Assembly: GCA_011525745.1 (NCBI GenBank)
Contig: WYBU01000147.1
Location: 1-33,813, forward strand
Origin: Planctomycetaceae bacterium
GTDB taxonomy: Bacteria; Planctomycetota; Phycisphaerae; UBA1845; UTPLA1
DNA length: 33,813 nucleotides
Reading direction: 5' to 3'
Positions 23,618 through 31,885 of this stretch are shown here, piece by piece (positions within the stretch are counted from its first letter, which is position 1; every line of letters starts with the position of its first letter). The notes below the pieces were generated by a model. The model saw only the letters and a list, made by a program, of their open reading frames with translations, had not been told where the DNA came from and made no database searches. Position numbers and translations under genes: made by a program.

Positions 23618-26600
23618 ATGATTCGACGCCCTGCGCCCTGTGCGCTCGTGTCCGCCGTGCTGATGTGGACCTTGTCGCCGCAGATGGCAACGGCCCAGAT
23701 TCGATGGCGTTCCGTTGTTGACCTGCCGCCGGCCGCAAAGACTTCAGCCGAAGTCGCGGCGGATCTGGCGGCGCTGGCAGGCGGACAGAATCAGACGCAC
23801 GTGCTGTTGCGCTTCGCCGCTCCGGTCACCGAAGCCGATCGCGCCGCGCTCGCCGCCGCCGGCCTCACGCTGAACGCCTATGTGGGCGATCATTCCTACT
23901 TTGCGACCGTCACAACGGCCGACTTCAAGCCGCAAGCGGCCGCCAACGCGGCGTCGATACGCTCGGCCGAACCGATCAACCGCGCGCTGAAACTGCACCC
24001 GCGCCTGCTGGCCGACGATCCCCCCTCCTACGCGATCGTGCGGAAGGCCGCGCCCAAGCCCGCGCCCGATGGCGCGCCGCAACGCCCGCAGGTTGATGTT
24101 CCGCCCGCCGCCTCGCCGGACGACATCATCGCCGTCTATGCCTTGTTCCATCCCGACGTAGCGCTGGTCGACGCCGTCGCGCTGGCTCGCACTCATGCCG
24201 CTGACGTCCGCGCTACGCTGGCCACCGTCAACGGCCTGGTGCTCGAACTGCCACGCGGTCGCATCGCCAGACTGGCCGACGCCGACGAAGTGCAGTGGAT
24301 CGAGCCGCCGCTGCCGCCGCTGAGCGTCGTCAACGACAGCAATCGCATCATCACACAGGCCGACACGGTGCAGGCCGCGCCCTACGGCCTCGACGGCGCC
24401 GGCGTCAACGTGCTCGTCTACGACGGTGGTACCGCCCGCGCCACACACCAGGACTTCGGCGGCCGGCTCAGCGTCCGCGACGGCTCCGGCCAGATTACGC
24501 ACGCCACGCACGTATCCGCCACGATCGGCGGCAGCGGCGCGGCCAGCGGCGGGCAGTTCCGCGGCATGGCGCCGGCGGTGACGATCCAGTCCTACGGGTT
24601 CCAGTACAGCGGCGGCGGCATTTTCCTCTACACGAACCCGGGCGACATCGAGAGCGACTATAACGAGGCCATTAACACCTTCGGCGCGCACATTTCCAAC
24701 AACTCCATCGGGACCAACACCGAGACCAACGGATTCCCCTGCGATATCCAGGGCGACTACGGCGTGACCGACACGGTTATCGACGCGATCGTGCGCGGCT
24801 CGCTCGGCGCGCCGTTCCGCGTCGTGTGGGCTAACGGCAATGAGCGGCAGGGCAGCGACTGTGACATCGAGGGTTTCGGCGACTACTACAGCACCGCCCC
24901 GCCGGCCACCGCCAAGAATCACATCACCGTCGGCGCGCTGAACTCCAACGACGATTCGATGACCTCGTTCAGCAGTTGGGGACCGGTCGACGACGGTCGC
25001 CTCAAGCCGGACGTTTCGGCCCCCGGCTGCCAGAGCGGTGGCGACGGCGGCGTGACCTCGGCCTCGGCGTCGAGCGATACGAGCTACACGTCGGCCTGCG
25101 GAACGTCGATGGCCTCACCCACCGTGTGCGGTCTGTCGGCGCTCATCCTCCAGGATTTCCGCGCTCAATTCCCCGGTTTCCCCGATCCGCGCAACTCGAC
25201 GCTCAAGATCTTGCTCGCGCACAACGCCTTCGATCGCGGCAATCCCGGACCCGACTATCAGTTCGGCTACGGCTCCGTTCGCGTGCAGGACACGATTGAC
25301 TTCATGCGCCAGGGATCGTTCTTCGAGAGCGAAGTCGGCCAGGGCGGCCTCATGAACACCAGCGTCACCGTCCCGCCGGGCGCCGCGCAGCTCAAGATCA
25401 CACTGGCCTGGGACGACGTGCCCGGCACGCCCAACGTCGTGCCCGCGCTGGTCAACGATCTCGATCTGATCGTGCTCAGCCCCGACTCCGTGCAGGCCTA
25501 CCCGTGGACGCTCGATCCGCTCAATCCCAGCGCCAACGCCGTGCGCACACAGAGCGATCACGTAAACAACATCGAGCAGGTCGTCGTCGACAACCCCCAG
25601 GCCGGCGAATGGACCGTACGCATTTCGGGCTTCAACGTTCCGTCGGGACCCCAGCCGTTCAGCATCTGTGCCAGCCATCCGCTCGTACCGCCCGCCGGCG
25701 TCACGATTCATCTGGTCGGCGGCCCGCCGGCCATACTCAGTCCCGATCTTCCGACGACGTTCGACCTGATTATCACGCCGGTCAATGAAACACTCGTCCC
25801 CGGCTCCGCGCAGTTGCACTATCGCTTCTTCGCCGGTGGCTTCACAGCCGTGCCCATGACCGACCTGGGCGGCAATCAGTATCAGGTCACGATGCCCGTC
25901 GCGCCGTGCAACTCGAATCCGGAGTTTTACTTCTCGGTGACCGGCGACACGGTCGGCACGGTCACGAATCCGCCGGGCGGCGCCTCGGCGCCCTATGCGG
26001 CGGCCGTCGGCGCGTTCGTGACGTTGTTCGAGGACGACATGGAGACCGATCTGGGTTGGACCGTCGGCGCCGCCGGCGGCATCCCGGATGACAACGCCAC
26101 GACCGGCATCTGGGAGCGCGTCGACCCCAACGGCACCGCGGCTCAACCCGAAGACGATCACACGCCGCCGCCGGGCGTCACGTGCTGGGTCACCGGTCAG
26201 GGATCGCCGGGTGGAGGTCTCGGCGAAAACGACGTCGACGGCGGAAAAACGACGCTGGTCTCTCCGATCATCGACCTGTCCGACGGCGACGCCGTCATCA
26301 GTTACTGGCGCTGGTATTCGAACAACACCGGCGCCGCGCCGAACGCCGACGTGTTCACCATCGACATATGCAACGACGGCGGCGCGTCGAACACCTGGGT
26401 CAACGTCGAGACGGTCGGCCCGTCCGGCGCCGGAACATCCGGCGGCTGGATCTACCACGAGTTCCAGGTGGGCGGCTTCGTCACGCCGACGGCCCAGATT
26501 CGGATGCGATTTGTCGCCTCGGATTTCGGCTCCGGCTCGCTGGTCGAGGCGGCGCTCGACGACTTCAAGATCGAGCGCTTCGAGTGCGCCAGCGCCGTTC

Positions 26601-27316
26601 CCGCCGCCCCCACCGGCGTCGCCGCCAGCAACGGCACGTTCTGCGATTTCGTGCGCGTCACGTGGAACGCCTCGACCGGTGCACAGAGCTACGAAGTCTG
26701 GCGCAACACCACCAGCAACAGCGGCGCCGCGACGCTGGTCGGCACAAGCGCCACCACGAGCTTCGACGACACGAGCGCGACGCTCGGCCAGACCTATTTC
26801 TACTGGGTCAAGGCCTGCGGAAGTGGTCCGTGCAGCGGCTTCGACTTCCCCGACACCGGTTTCCGCGCCGCGCCGCCGGCCGCTCCGACCGGCGTCAGCG
26901 CGTCGGACGCGACCGCCTGCGACATCAGCGTTTCGTGGAACGCCGTGACCGGCGCTTCCAGCTACGAAGTCTGGCGCAACAGCGTCGATGACAGCGGCAC
27001 GGCGACGCAGATCGGCACGACCGCGGCCACCAGCTTGGTCGACTCGACCGCGACCGCGGCGACGACCTGGTTCTACTTCGTCCGTGCGGTGGGAACGTGC
27101 GGTGCTTCGGGCTACAGCGCGTCGGATGCCGGCTCGGCCCGCATCAAGGGCGACTTCAACGGCGACGGCAACATCGACGGCGACGACGTGCAGGGCTTCG
27201 TCGATGCGAACCTCGTCGCGCCGTTCTACGACGCCTGCGCCGACCTGGCCGCGCCGTTCGGCGTGCTCGACGCAGCCGACCAGGCGGCCTTCGTCGCGCT
27301 GCTGCTCGCGCCGTGA
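23618..27316 (+). CDS. Secreted subtilisin-like (S8) protease with FN3 and dockerin-like tail
   Basis: The 1232-aa exported protein has a signal peptide (cleavage near ATA-QIR), an inhibitor-like propeptide (about 30-240) and a subtilase domain with D269 (LVYDGG), H295 (THATHVS), oxyanion N408 (NGNER) and S497 (GTSMASP), so it should be active. The HATH triplet replaces the usual HGTH. A beta-sandwich follows to about 800, then a 'GWTV' sandwich (DDMETDLGWTV to DDFKIERF, about 805-990), two FN3-like repeats (about 994-1083 and 1086-1170), and a terminal EF-hand GDFNGDGNIDGDD (1178-1190) with a degenerate second loop, resembling a type I dockerin. AGGAG about 7 nt before ATG 23618 supports the start. 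The second subtilase follows as a paralogue. Confidence 0.92.
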   Translation: MIRRPAPCALVSAVLMWTLSPQMATAQIRWRSVVDLPPAAKTSAEVAADLAALAGGQNQTHVLLRFAAPVTEADRAALAAAGLTLNAYVGDHSYFATVTTADFKPQAAANAASIRSAEPINRALKLHPRLLADDPPSYAIVRKAAPKPAPDGAPQRPQVDVPPAASPDDIIAVYALFHPDVALVDAVALARTHAADVRATLATVNGLVLELPRGRIARLADADEVQWIEPPLPPLSVVNDSNRIITQADTVQAAPYGLDGAGVNVLVYDGGTARATHQDFGGRLSVRDGSGQITHATHVSATIGGSGAASGGQFRGMAPAVTIQSYGFQYSGGGIFLYTNPGDIESDYNEAINTFGAHISNNSIGTNTETNGFPCDIQGDYGVTDTVIDAIVRGSLGAPFRVVWANGNERQGSDCDIEGFGDYYSTAPPATAKNHITVGALNSNDDSMTSFSSWGPVDDGRLKPDVSAPGCQSGGDGGVTSASASSDTSYTSACGTSMASPTVCGLSALILQDFRAQFPGFPDPRNSTLKILLAHNAFDRGNPGPDYQFGYGSVRVQDTIDFMRQGSFFESEVGQGGLMNTSVTVPPGAAQLKITLAWDDVPGTPNVVPALVNDLDLIVLSPDSVQAYPWTLDPLNPSANAVRTQSDHVNNIEQVVVDNPQAGEWTVRISGFNVPSGPQPFSICASHPLVPPAGVTIHLVGGPPAILSPDLPTTFDLIITPVNETLVPGSAQLHYRFFAGGFTAVPMTDLGGNQYQVTMPVAPCNSNPEFYFSVTGDTVGTVTNPPGGASAPYAAAVGAFVTLFEDDMETDLGWTVGAAGGIPDDNATTGIWERVDPNGTAAQPEDDHTPPPGVTCWVTGQGSPGGGLGENDVDGGKTTLVSPIIDLSDGDAVISYWRWYSNNTGAAPNADVFTIDICNDGGASNTWVNVETVGPSGAGTSGGWIYHEFQVGGFVTPTAQIRMRFVASDFGSGSLVEAALDDFKIERFECASAVPAAPTGVAASNGTFCDFVRVTWNASTGAQSYEVWRNTTSNSGAATLVGTSATTSFDDTSATLGQTYFYWVKACGSGPCSGFDFPDTGFRAAPPAAPTGVSASDATACDISVSWNAVTGASSYEVWRNSVDDSGTATQIGTTAATSLVDSTATAATTWFYFVRAVGTCGASGYSASDAGSARIKGDFNGDGNIDGDDVQGFVDANLVAPFYDACADLAAPFGVLDAADQAAFVALLLAP

Positions 27317-27711
27317 AAAGTCGCACGGACATTCGTGACATGATTCCGCGGGGAGTGGCATGGCCAGGCTCTCGCCCATGGCGCTCCGGGTTCGCTTGGG
27401 TGGTGCAGGCGTCCATCCCGTCGTTTGGGTCGAACGGGCGTCCCGCCCGCTTGGGTGGTACGGGCGTCCCGCCCGTCATGTCGGGGACGCTCGAAAGGGC
27501 TTGGCCATGTTGAGGCTAATGACGCGCGGCAGTTCCTTGGCGCTATCGAAGCCGACAGCAACGCCAGCAAGCTGATCCGCCGGTCGCCCCGCCGCGAAGC
27601 GTATAATAAGAAAGAAGCGCGCCGACCTTGCCGGACCGGCCGCGTTTTCCGCACGCGCCGAAGCCCGCGAGCCGATCAGTAGGAAAGTGAACGCCAGGAG
27701 GCGGAAAAGAG
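27317..27711. other. Gap between the subtilases: palindromes and a -10 element
   Basis: Palindrome A occurs twice (27434-27450, ACGGGCG-TCC-CGCCCGC; 27460-27476, ACGGGCG-TCC-CGCCCGT), next to a degenerate third. TATAAT at 27602-27607 would start transcription near 27614, leaving a leader of about 98 nt; no good -35 is visible. AGGAGG (27696-27701) serves the next gene. No gene is seen. Confidence 0.55.
27434..27476. repeat. Dispersed palindrome A, two hairpins
   Basis: Two 7-bp-arm hairpins with TCC loops are spaced 26 bp apart and linked by TTGGGTGGT. They match those at 4609-4655 and 11556-11576. Confidence 0.7.
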
Positions 27712-30700
27712 ATGCATATCGCAAGAGGCAGGGCCTGGACAGCGGTATTATTGGTCTTGGGCGCCGTTCCGGAGATCAGCCGCGCACAGACCACGCGCCG
27801 CAATCCCGACCTCCCTGCCACAATCAAGCTACGCACCGGCGTCGTTAATCCGATGCAACGTCCGAATCTCAAAGCCGCCCCCCGACCATTCGCCGCGGAC
27901 CAGCGCTACGTCATTCAACTGGACGGGCCTCTGTCGGCGGCACGACAGGACGAACTCAAGCGCATTAACGTTCGCCTCGGCGACTACCTGCCCGATCACG
28001 CCTTCATCGCCCGGCTCGACGGGGTCGCCCCACGTGCTCTGGCGGCGCTGCCATGGGTCCGCTGGGTCGGCGATTTCGATCGCGCCTGGAAGCTCGATCC
28101 CAATATCGGCAAGGCGGCGCCTCTTTCCGACGAACGCACAGCCCTGCGTGCGGCCGGCAAGCGGCGCGTCAACGTGTGGTCGTTCGACGAAGCCGACCGC
28201 GATGCCTTCGCCGCGGCGATGGCTCGTGCCGGCGTCTCACGCACGCCGCTGTCGCGCGTCGGAGCGCACTGGAATCAGATCATCGACATCGACGCGCAGC
28301 GCGTCGCGGCGCTGGCCGACGAGCCGACGGTGCAATACGTCGAAGAAGTGGACGAACTGACGCCGCGGAACGCCTCGACGGCCTGGATCGTGCAAAGCAA
28401 CATCAGCAACAATATTCCGCTGTGGGACCGCGGCCTGCACGGCGAGGGCCAGCTCGGCGCGCTCATCGACTGGCCGGTGCGCGAGAGCCATTGCGCGTTT
28501 GACGATTTCGTCGCGCCCGGCCCCACGCACCGCAAGTTCCAGGCCTACTACGGCACGCCCGGCGGTTCCGATCTGCACGGCACGCACACCTGCGGAACGT
28601 TCATCGGCGACTGGGCGCCGACCGGCGGCGACGCGTGCTTCAACGGCCTGGCCTGGGCCGCGCGGGGGATTTATCGCGACGTAACCACGATCAACGTTTC
28701 GATCACGCTTTATGACGCCTTCGTCGCGCACCACAACGACGGGGCGCGCATGCACTCCAACAGCTACGGCAACGGGCTGATCACGACCTACAACATCAAT
28801 TGCGTCTATATCGACCAGTTCTCGCGCGACTACGAAGACAACCTCGTATTCTTTGCCGTCGTCAACAGCCCCACGCCCAACGTACGCAATCCGGAGAACG
28901 CCAAGAACGTCGTCGCCGTCGCCGCCGGCAAGAGCGATCCGAATCAGCATCAGCACCAGAGCGGCGGCGCGGCGCCGACGGCCGACGGGCGGCGCAAGCC
29001 GGACCTCATGGCGCCCGGCGAACTCATCGACTCCGCATACAACGCAACAACCTGCGGCTCAACGGCGCAGAGCGGCACGTCGTTCGCCTGCCCCGCCGCC
29101 GCCGCGATGGGAATGCTGGTTCGGCAATACTTCGAGGACGGCTTCTACCCCTCGGGCATGCCGCAGGTCAGCGACGCGCTCAACCCCAGCGGCGCGCTGG
29201 TCAAGGCCGTGCTGCTCAACTCGTGCGTCGACATGACCGGCATCAACGGTTACCCGTCAAACTCGGAGGGCTGGGGCCGCCTGCTGCTGGATGACGCGCT
29301 CTATTTCGCCGGCGACTCGCGAAAGCTGTGGTTCGTCGACCGGCGCAACATCAACGGCCTGACGACAGGACAGATGGACGAGTACTACGTTCTCGTGCTC
29401 GACACGACGCCGCCGCTGAAAGTCACGCTCGTCTTCACCGATGTTCAGGGAACCGTGAACTCCGCCGCGCCGGTCGTCAACAATCTCAATCTCGAAGTCA
29501 TCGGCCCCTCCGGAACGTCATTCAAGGGCAACGTTTTCAACGCGACGGGCGAGTCGACCACCGGCGGATCGTACGATACGCTGAACAACGTCGAGCAGGT
29601 CCACCGCCGCACGCTCAATCAGGGCATCTACACCGTTCGCGTGCATGGCGCGGCGGTCAACGGCCCGTCGGGCAATCCGCGACAGGGATACGCACTCGTC
29701 GTCACCGGCGGCATCGCCGCGCCGGCCCCGACGCTCTACCTGAACTATCCCGCCGGCTTGCCCGAGTTCGCCGATCCCGACTGGCCGTTGGATCTGCCCG
29801 TCGAGCTTCGCAACAGCCGCGAAAACGTGGTCGCCGGCACGCCGACGGTGCATCATCGCGTCGTGCCGGCCGGCGGCCCCGCTCCGTCTTTCGATTCGAC
29901 GCTGCTGACCAGTCTCGGCGGCAACAGCTATCTCGCCCCGTTGCCCGCCGCGCCCTGCGGCGACGCGATCGAATACTACTTCACCGCACAAGGCAGCAAC
30001 GGCGGTTCGATCACCGATCCTCCCACCGCGCCGGCCGAGGTTTATCGCATCGAATCGCGGCAGCGCCGCATCGTGCTCGACGACGCCTTCGAAGTGCACG
30101 AAGGTTGGACCGTCGATGCCGGCGCCACCGGGGGCAACTTCCAGCGCGGCATCCCCGCTCAGACGCTTCAGTGCGGCCGGACCGTGCAGCCGGGCGCGGA
30201 TCACACGCCGGGCGCGTGCGATCAGTGCTACGTCACGGGCGCCGCCGCCGGCTCGGGCTTCCAGAGCAACGACGTCGACGGCGGGCCGACGCGGCTGGTC
30301 TCGCCGCGGTTCGATCTTTCGGCATTCACGCACGCCGAGTTGGCCGCGTACGTGTGGTTCTATCAAGGGTACATCCCCGATCAGGAACTGCTCGTGCAGG
30401 TCTCGGACGACGACGGCGCGAACTGGACAACGGCGCTGAGCGTGCCGAACGGCCGCAGCGACTGGCAGCCGATCGTCGCGCGTATTCAGGATCACGTGCA
30501 ACTGACGAACGCCGTACGCGTGCGATTCTCGGTGCAGGACTCCGGCGCCGATTACGCCGTCGAGGCGCTCGTCGACGACGTGACGCTGACCGCCTGGGGG
30601 TGCAACACGCCGGCCATGTGCGTCAAGGGTGACGTGAACCAGGACGGCTCGACCGACGGCGAGGACATTCAGGCGTTGTTGAACATGATGAACCTGGCGT

Positions 30701-30816
30701 GCCTGAAATCGGCGCCGTTCAACCGCCGCTGCGCCGCGGACATGAACGAAGACGGCAGCGTCGACGCCGCCGACGTGCCCGATTTCGTCGACTGCCTGCT
30801 GGGCAACTGCCCGTAA
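27712..30816 (+). CDS. Secreted subtilisin-like (S8) protease with two-loop dockerin
   Basis: The 1034-aa paralogue of the preceding protease has a signal peptide (cleavage near SRA-QTT), a propeptide with YVIQLDGPLSAARQDELK and DHAFIARL (about 62-230), and an S8 domain with D253 (ALIDWPV), H289 (LHGTHTCG), oxyanion N385 (AVVNSP) and S457 (SGTSFACP). DWP in place of the common DTG and VVN in place of AGN are unusual, but the triad is intact. After a beta domain comes the 'GWTV' sandwich (about 789-969). The C-terminus (972-1034) has two complete EF-hand loops, DVNQDGSTDGED and DMNEDGSVDAAD, a type I dockerin-like pair. FN3 repeats are absent. Dockerin-like tails may bind cohesins or simply calcium; which applies here is unknown. 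Confidence 0.92.
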   Translation: MHIARGRAWTAVLLVLGAVPEISRAQTTRRNPDLPATIKLRTGVVNPMQRPNLKAAPRPFAADQRYVIQLDGPLSAARQDELKRINVRLGDYLPDHAFIARLDGVAPRALAALPWVRWVGDFDRAWKLDPNIGKAAPLSDERTALRAAGKRRVNVWSFDEADRDAFAAAMARAGVSRTPLSRVGAHWNQIIDIDAQRVAALADEPTVQYVEEVDELTPRNASTAWIVQSNISNNIPLWDRGLHGEGQLGALIDWPVRESHCAFDDFVAPGPTHRKFQAYYGTPGGSDLHGTHTCGTFIGDWAPTGGDACFNGLAWAARGIYRDVTTINVSITLYDAFVAHHNDGARMHSNSYGNGLITTYNINCVYIDQFSRDYEDNLVFFAVVNSPTPNVRNPENAKNVVAVAAGKSDPNQHQHQSGGAAPTADGRRKPDLMAPGELIDSAYNATTCGSTAQSGTSFACPAAAAMGMLVRQYFEDGFYPSGMPQVSDALNPSGALVKAVLLNSCVDMTGINGYPSNSEGWGRLLLDDALYFAGDSRKLWFVDRRNINGLTTGQMDEYYVLVLDTTPPLKVTLVFTDVQGTVNSAAPVVNNLNLEVIGPSGTSFKGNVFNATGESTTGGSYDTLNNVEQVHRRTLNQGIYTVRVHGAAVNGPSGNPRQGYALVVTGGIAAPAPTLYLNYPAGLPEFADPDWPLDLPVELRNSRENVVAGTPTVHHRVVPAGGPAPSFDSTLLTSLGGNSYLAPLPAAPCGDAIEYYFTAQGSNGGSITDPPTAPAEVYRIESRQRRIVLDDAFEVHEGWTVDAGATGGNFQRGIPAQTLQCGRTVQPGADHTPGACDQCYVTGAAAGSGFQSNDVDGGPTRLVSPRFDLSAFTHAELAAYVWFYQGYIPDQELLVQVSDDDGANWTTALSVPNGRSDWQPIVARIQDHVQLTNAVRVRFSVQDSGADYAVEALVDDVTLTAWGCNTPAMCVKGDVNQDGSTDGEDIQALLNMMNLACLKSAPFNRRCAADMNEDGSVDAADVPDFVDCLLGNCP

Positions 30817-31125
30817 CGGTCCCGGTCAGTTTCGGCGCATCGCATCGAAGCCGCGTGAATCGGTGCTCTGCCGTGAATGTGGCGCGGCCGCCCCCGGCTG
30901 CATCACCATGTGCCGCGGCCCTCACTCGCGCGAGTGCCACGCGTGAATGTCCGAGCCGCAATCGCCGGCGCGGCGGTCTTTGGTCCCGCGAACCGTCAGC
31001 GAGCAGAATCCAAGCCTCGCGCCGCGAAATCTGACATACGATCTCTCAAATCCGAAATCACTCCGGTGGCGCCAAAACAATAATCGAACCAACTTCACCG
31101 GCCCCCCTCAACGTGAACGGTCCCG
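30817..31125. repeat. Repeat-rich gap, no gene seen
   Basis: Repeat C (30949-30975, GTCCGAGCCGCAATCGCC...) is trailed by CGCGAACCGTCAGCGAGC (30987-31004), the same pairing as near 12807. The remainder includes heptad-like AT-richer text (ATCTCTCAAATCCGAAATC near 31050). It separates two converging genes; no T-tract terminator is visible. Confidence 0.5.
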
Positions 31126-31698
31126 TCACCACCGCTCCTGTTCACCGTTCCCTCGTTTCGACTCTCGACTCTCATCTCTTAGTTCCTTATAGAAAATAAC
31201 CGCATCATGCAACGTCGTCCCGTCCGGGTCCACCGCGAACCGCGGAATCGTTCCGGCGTGTACCCAACCCATCGTCCGATAGAGATGCTCCGCCGCCGCG
31301 CCGCGCTTGGCGTCCAGCGTCAGCAGCCCGAACCCCGCGCCGCGCGCCGCCTGCTCGATCGCCTGCATCAGTCGCCGGCCGAGTCCGCTCCGGCGGCAAC
31401 GTCGGTGCACGAGCAGCTTGGTGATTTCCGCCCGATGCGGCTGGTTCGGCGCCCACGCCGGATGCAGTTGCACGCTGCCGGCGATCCCCTCGTCATCGCG
31501 CGCGACGAAAAAAACCGCCCGCGGATGAGCTTCTTTCAGCGTCTTCCGCCACCACGCCCCGGCCTGCTCAAGCGACAGCGGCGCAACGAAGCTCACCGCG
31601 GCGCCCGACGCGACCGCGTCAACCAGCAGCCGCGCCAGATCGGCCACGTCGTCGCCGCCCACCGGCGGCGTCAAACGCTCGATGGTGAAATGGTTCAT
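31126..31698 (-). CDS. GNAT-family N-acetyltransferase
   Basis: The 190-aa protein has the GNAT acetyl-CoA site RRSGLG (residues 102-107, R/Q-x-x-G-x-G/A) within KLLVHRRCRRSGLGRRLMQA, preceded by strand GIAGSVQLHP and followed by GFGLLTLDA and the AEHLYRTMGWVHAGTI motif. The substrate, a small amine or a protein N-terminus, is not evident. ATG 31698 is the natural family start; no strong Shine-Dalgarno is visible. The last 16 or so residues (from about RDESRESKRG) are encoded by a heptad repeat of the GAGAGTC/GTCGAAA type, so the enzyme proper ends near VIFYKEL. Confidence 0.9.
   Translation of the reverse strand: MNHFTIERLTPPVGGDDVADLARLLVDAVASGAAVSFVAPLSLEQAGAWWRKTLKEAHPRAVFFVARDDEGIAGSVQLHPAWAPNQPHRAEITKLLVHRRCRRSGLGRRLMQAIEQAARGAGFGLLTLDAKRGAAAEHLYRTMGWVHAGTIPRFAVDPDGTTLHDAVIFYKELRDESRESKRGNGEQERW
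31151..31180 (-). repeat. Heptad repeat inside the GNAT 3' end
   Basis: On the minus strand GAGAGTC occurs twice in tandem followed by GAAACGA. It is read through by the acetyltransferase frame and adds charged residues to its C-terminus. Confidence 0.6.
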
Positions 31699-31736
31699 GT
31701 CCCGGCCCGCTCGGCCCCGATTCGATTCGCCGGCTG

Positions 31737-31834
31737 ATTGTAACCATCCTCGCCGCGGCGCTGCGACCGTGCCGCCGTAACGAACAAAACCTGGTTCGGG
31801 AGGGCGGGCGATTTGCCCGGAAGCGCGTTACAAT
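31737..31834. promoter_or_regulatory. Divergent -10 elements for the GNAT and pseudopilin genes
   Basis: GTTACAATC occurs on the minus strand (TACAAT 31742-31737, 39 nt before the GNAT ATG) and on the plus strand (TACAAT 31829-31834). Predicted plus-strand start is near 31841, which is downstream of GTG 31838 and favours ATG 31886 for the pseudopilin-like gene. No -35 boxes were recognised. Confidence 0.45.
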
Positions 31835-31885
31835 CCCGTGAACGCACCAGAGAGCCTGCCGCCTAACCTTGGGGTCGACCTCGCC

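Noticed and set aside
25115..27379. Minus-strand open frame of 754 codons opposite the first subtilase
   Set aside because: Arg/Gly/Asp-rich translation with no motifs; an antisense shadow of a well-supported gene.
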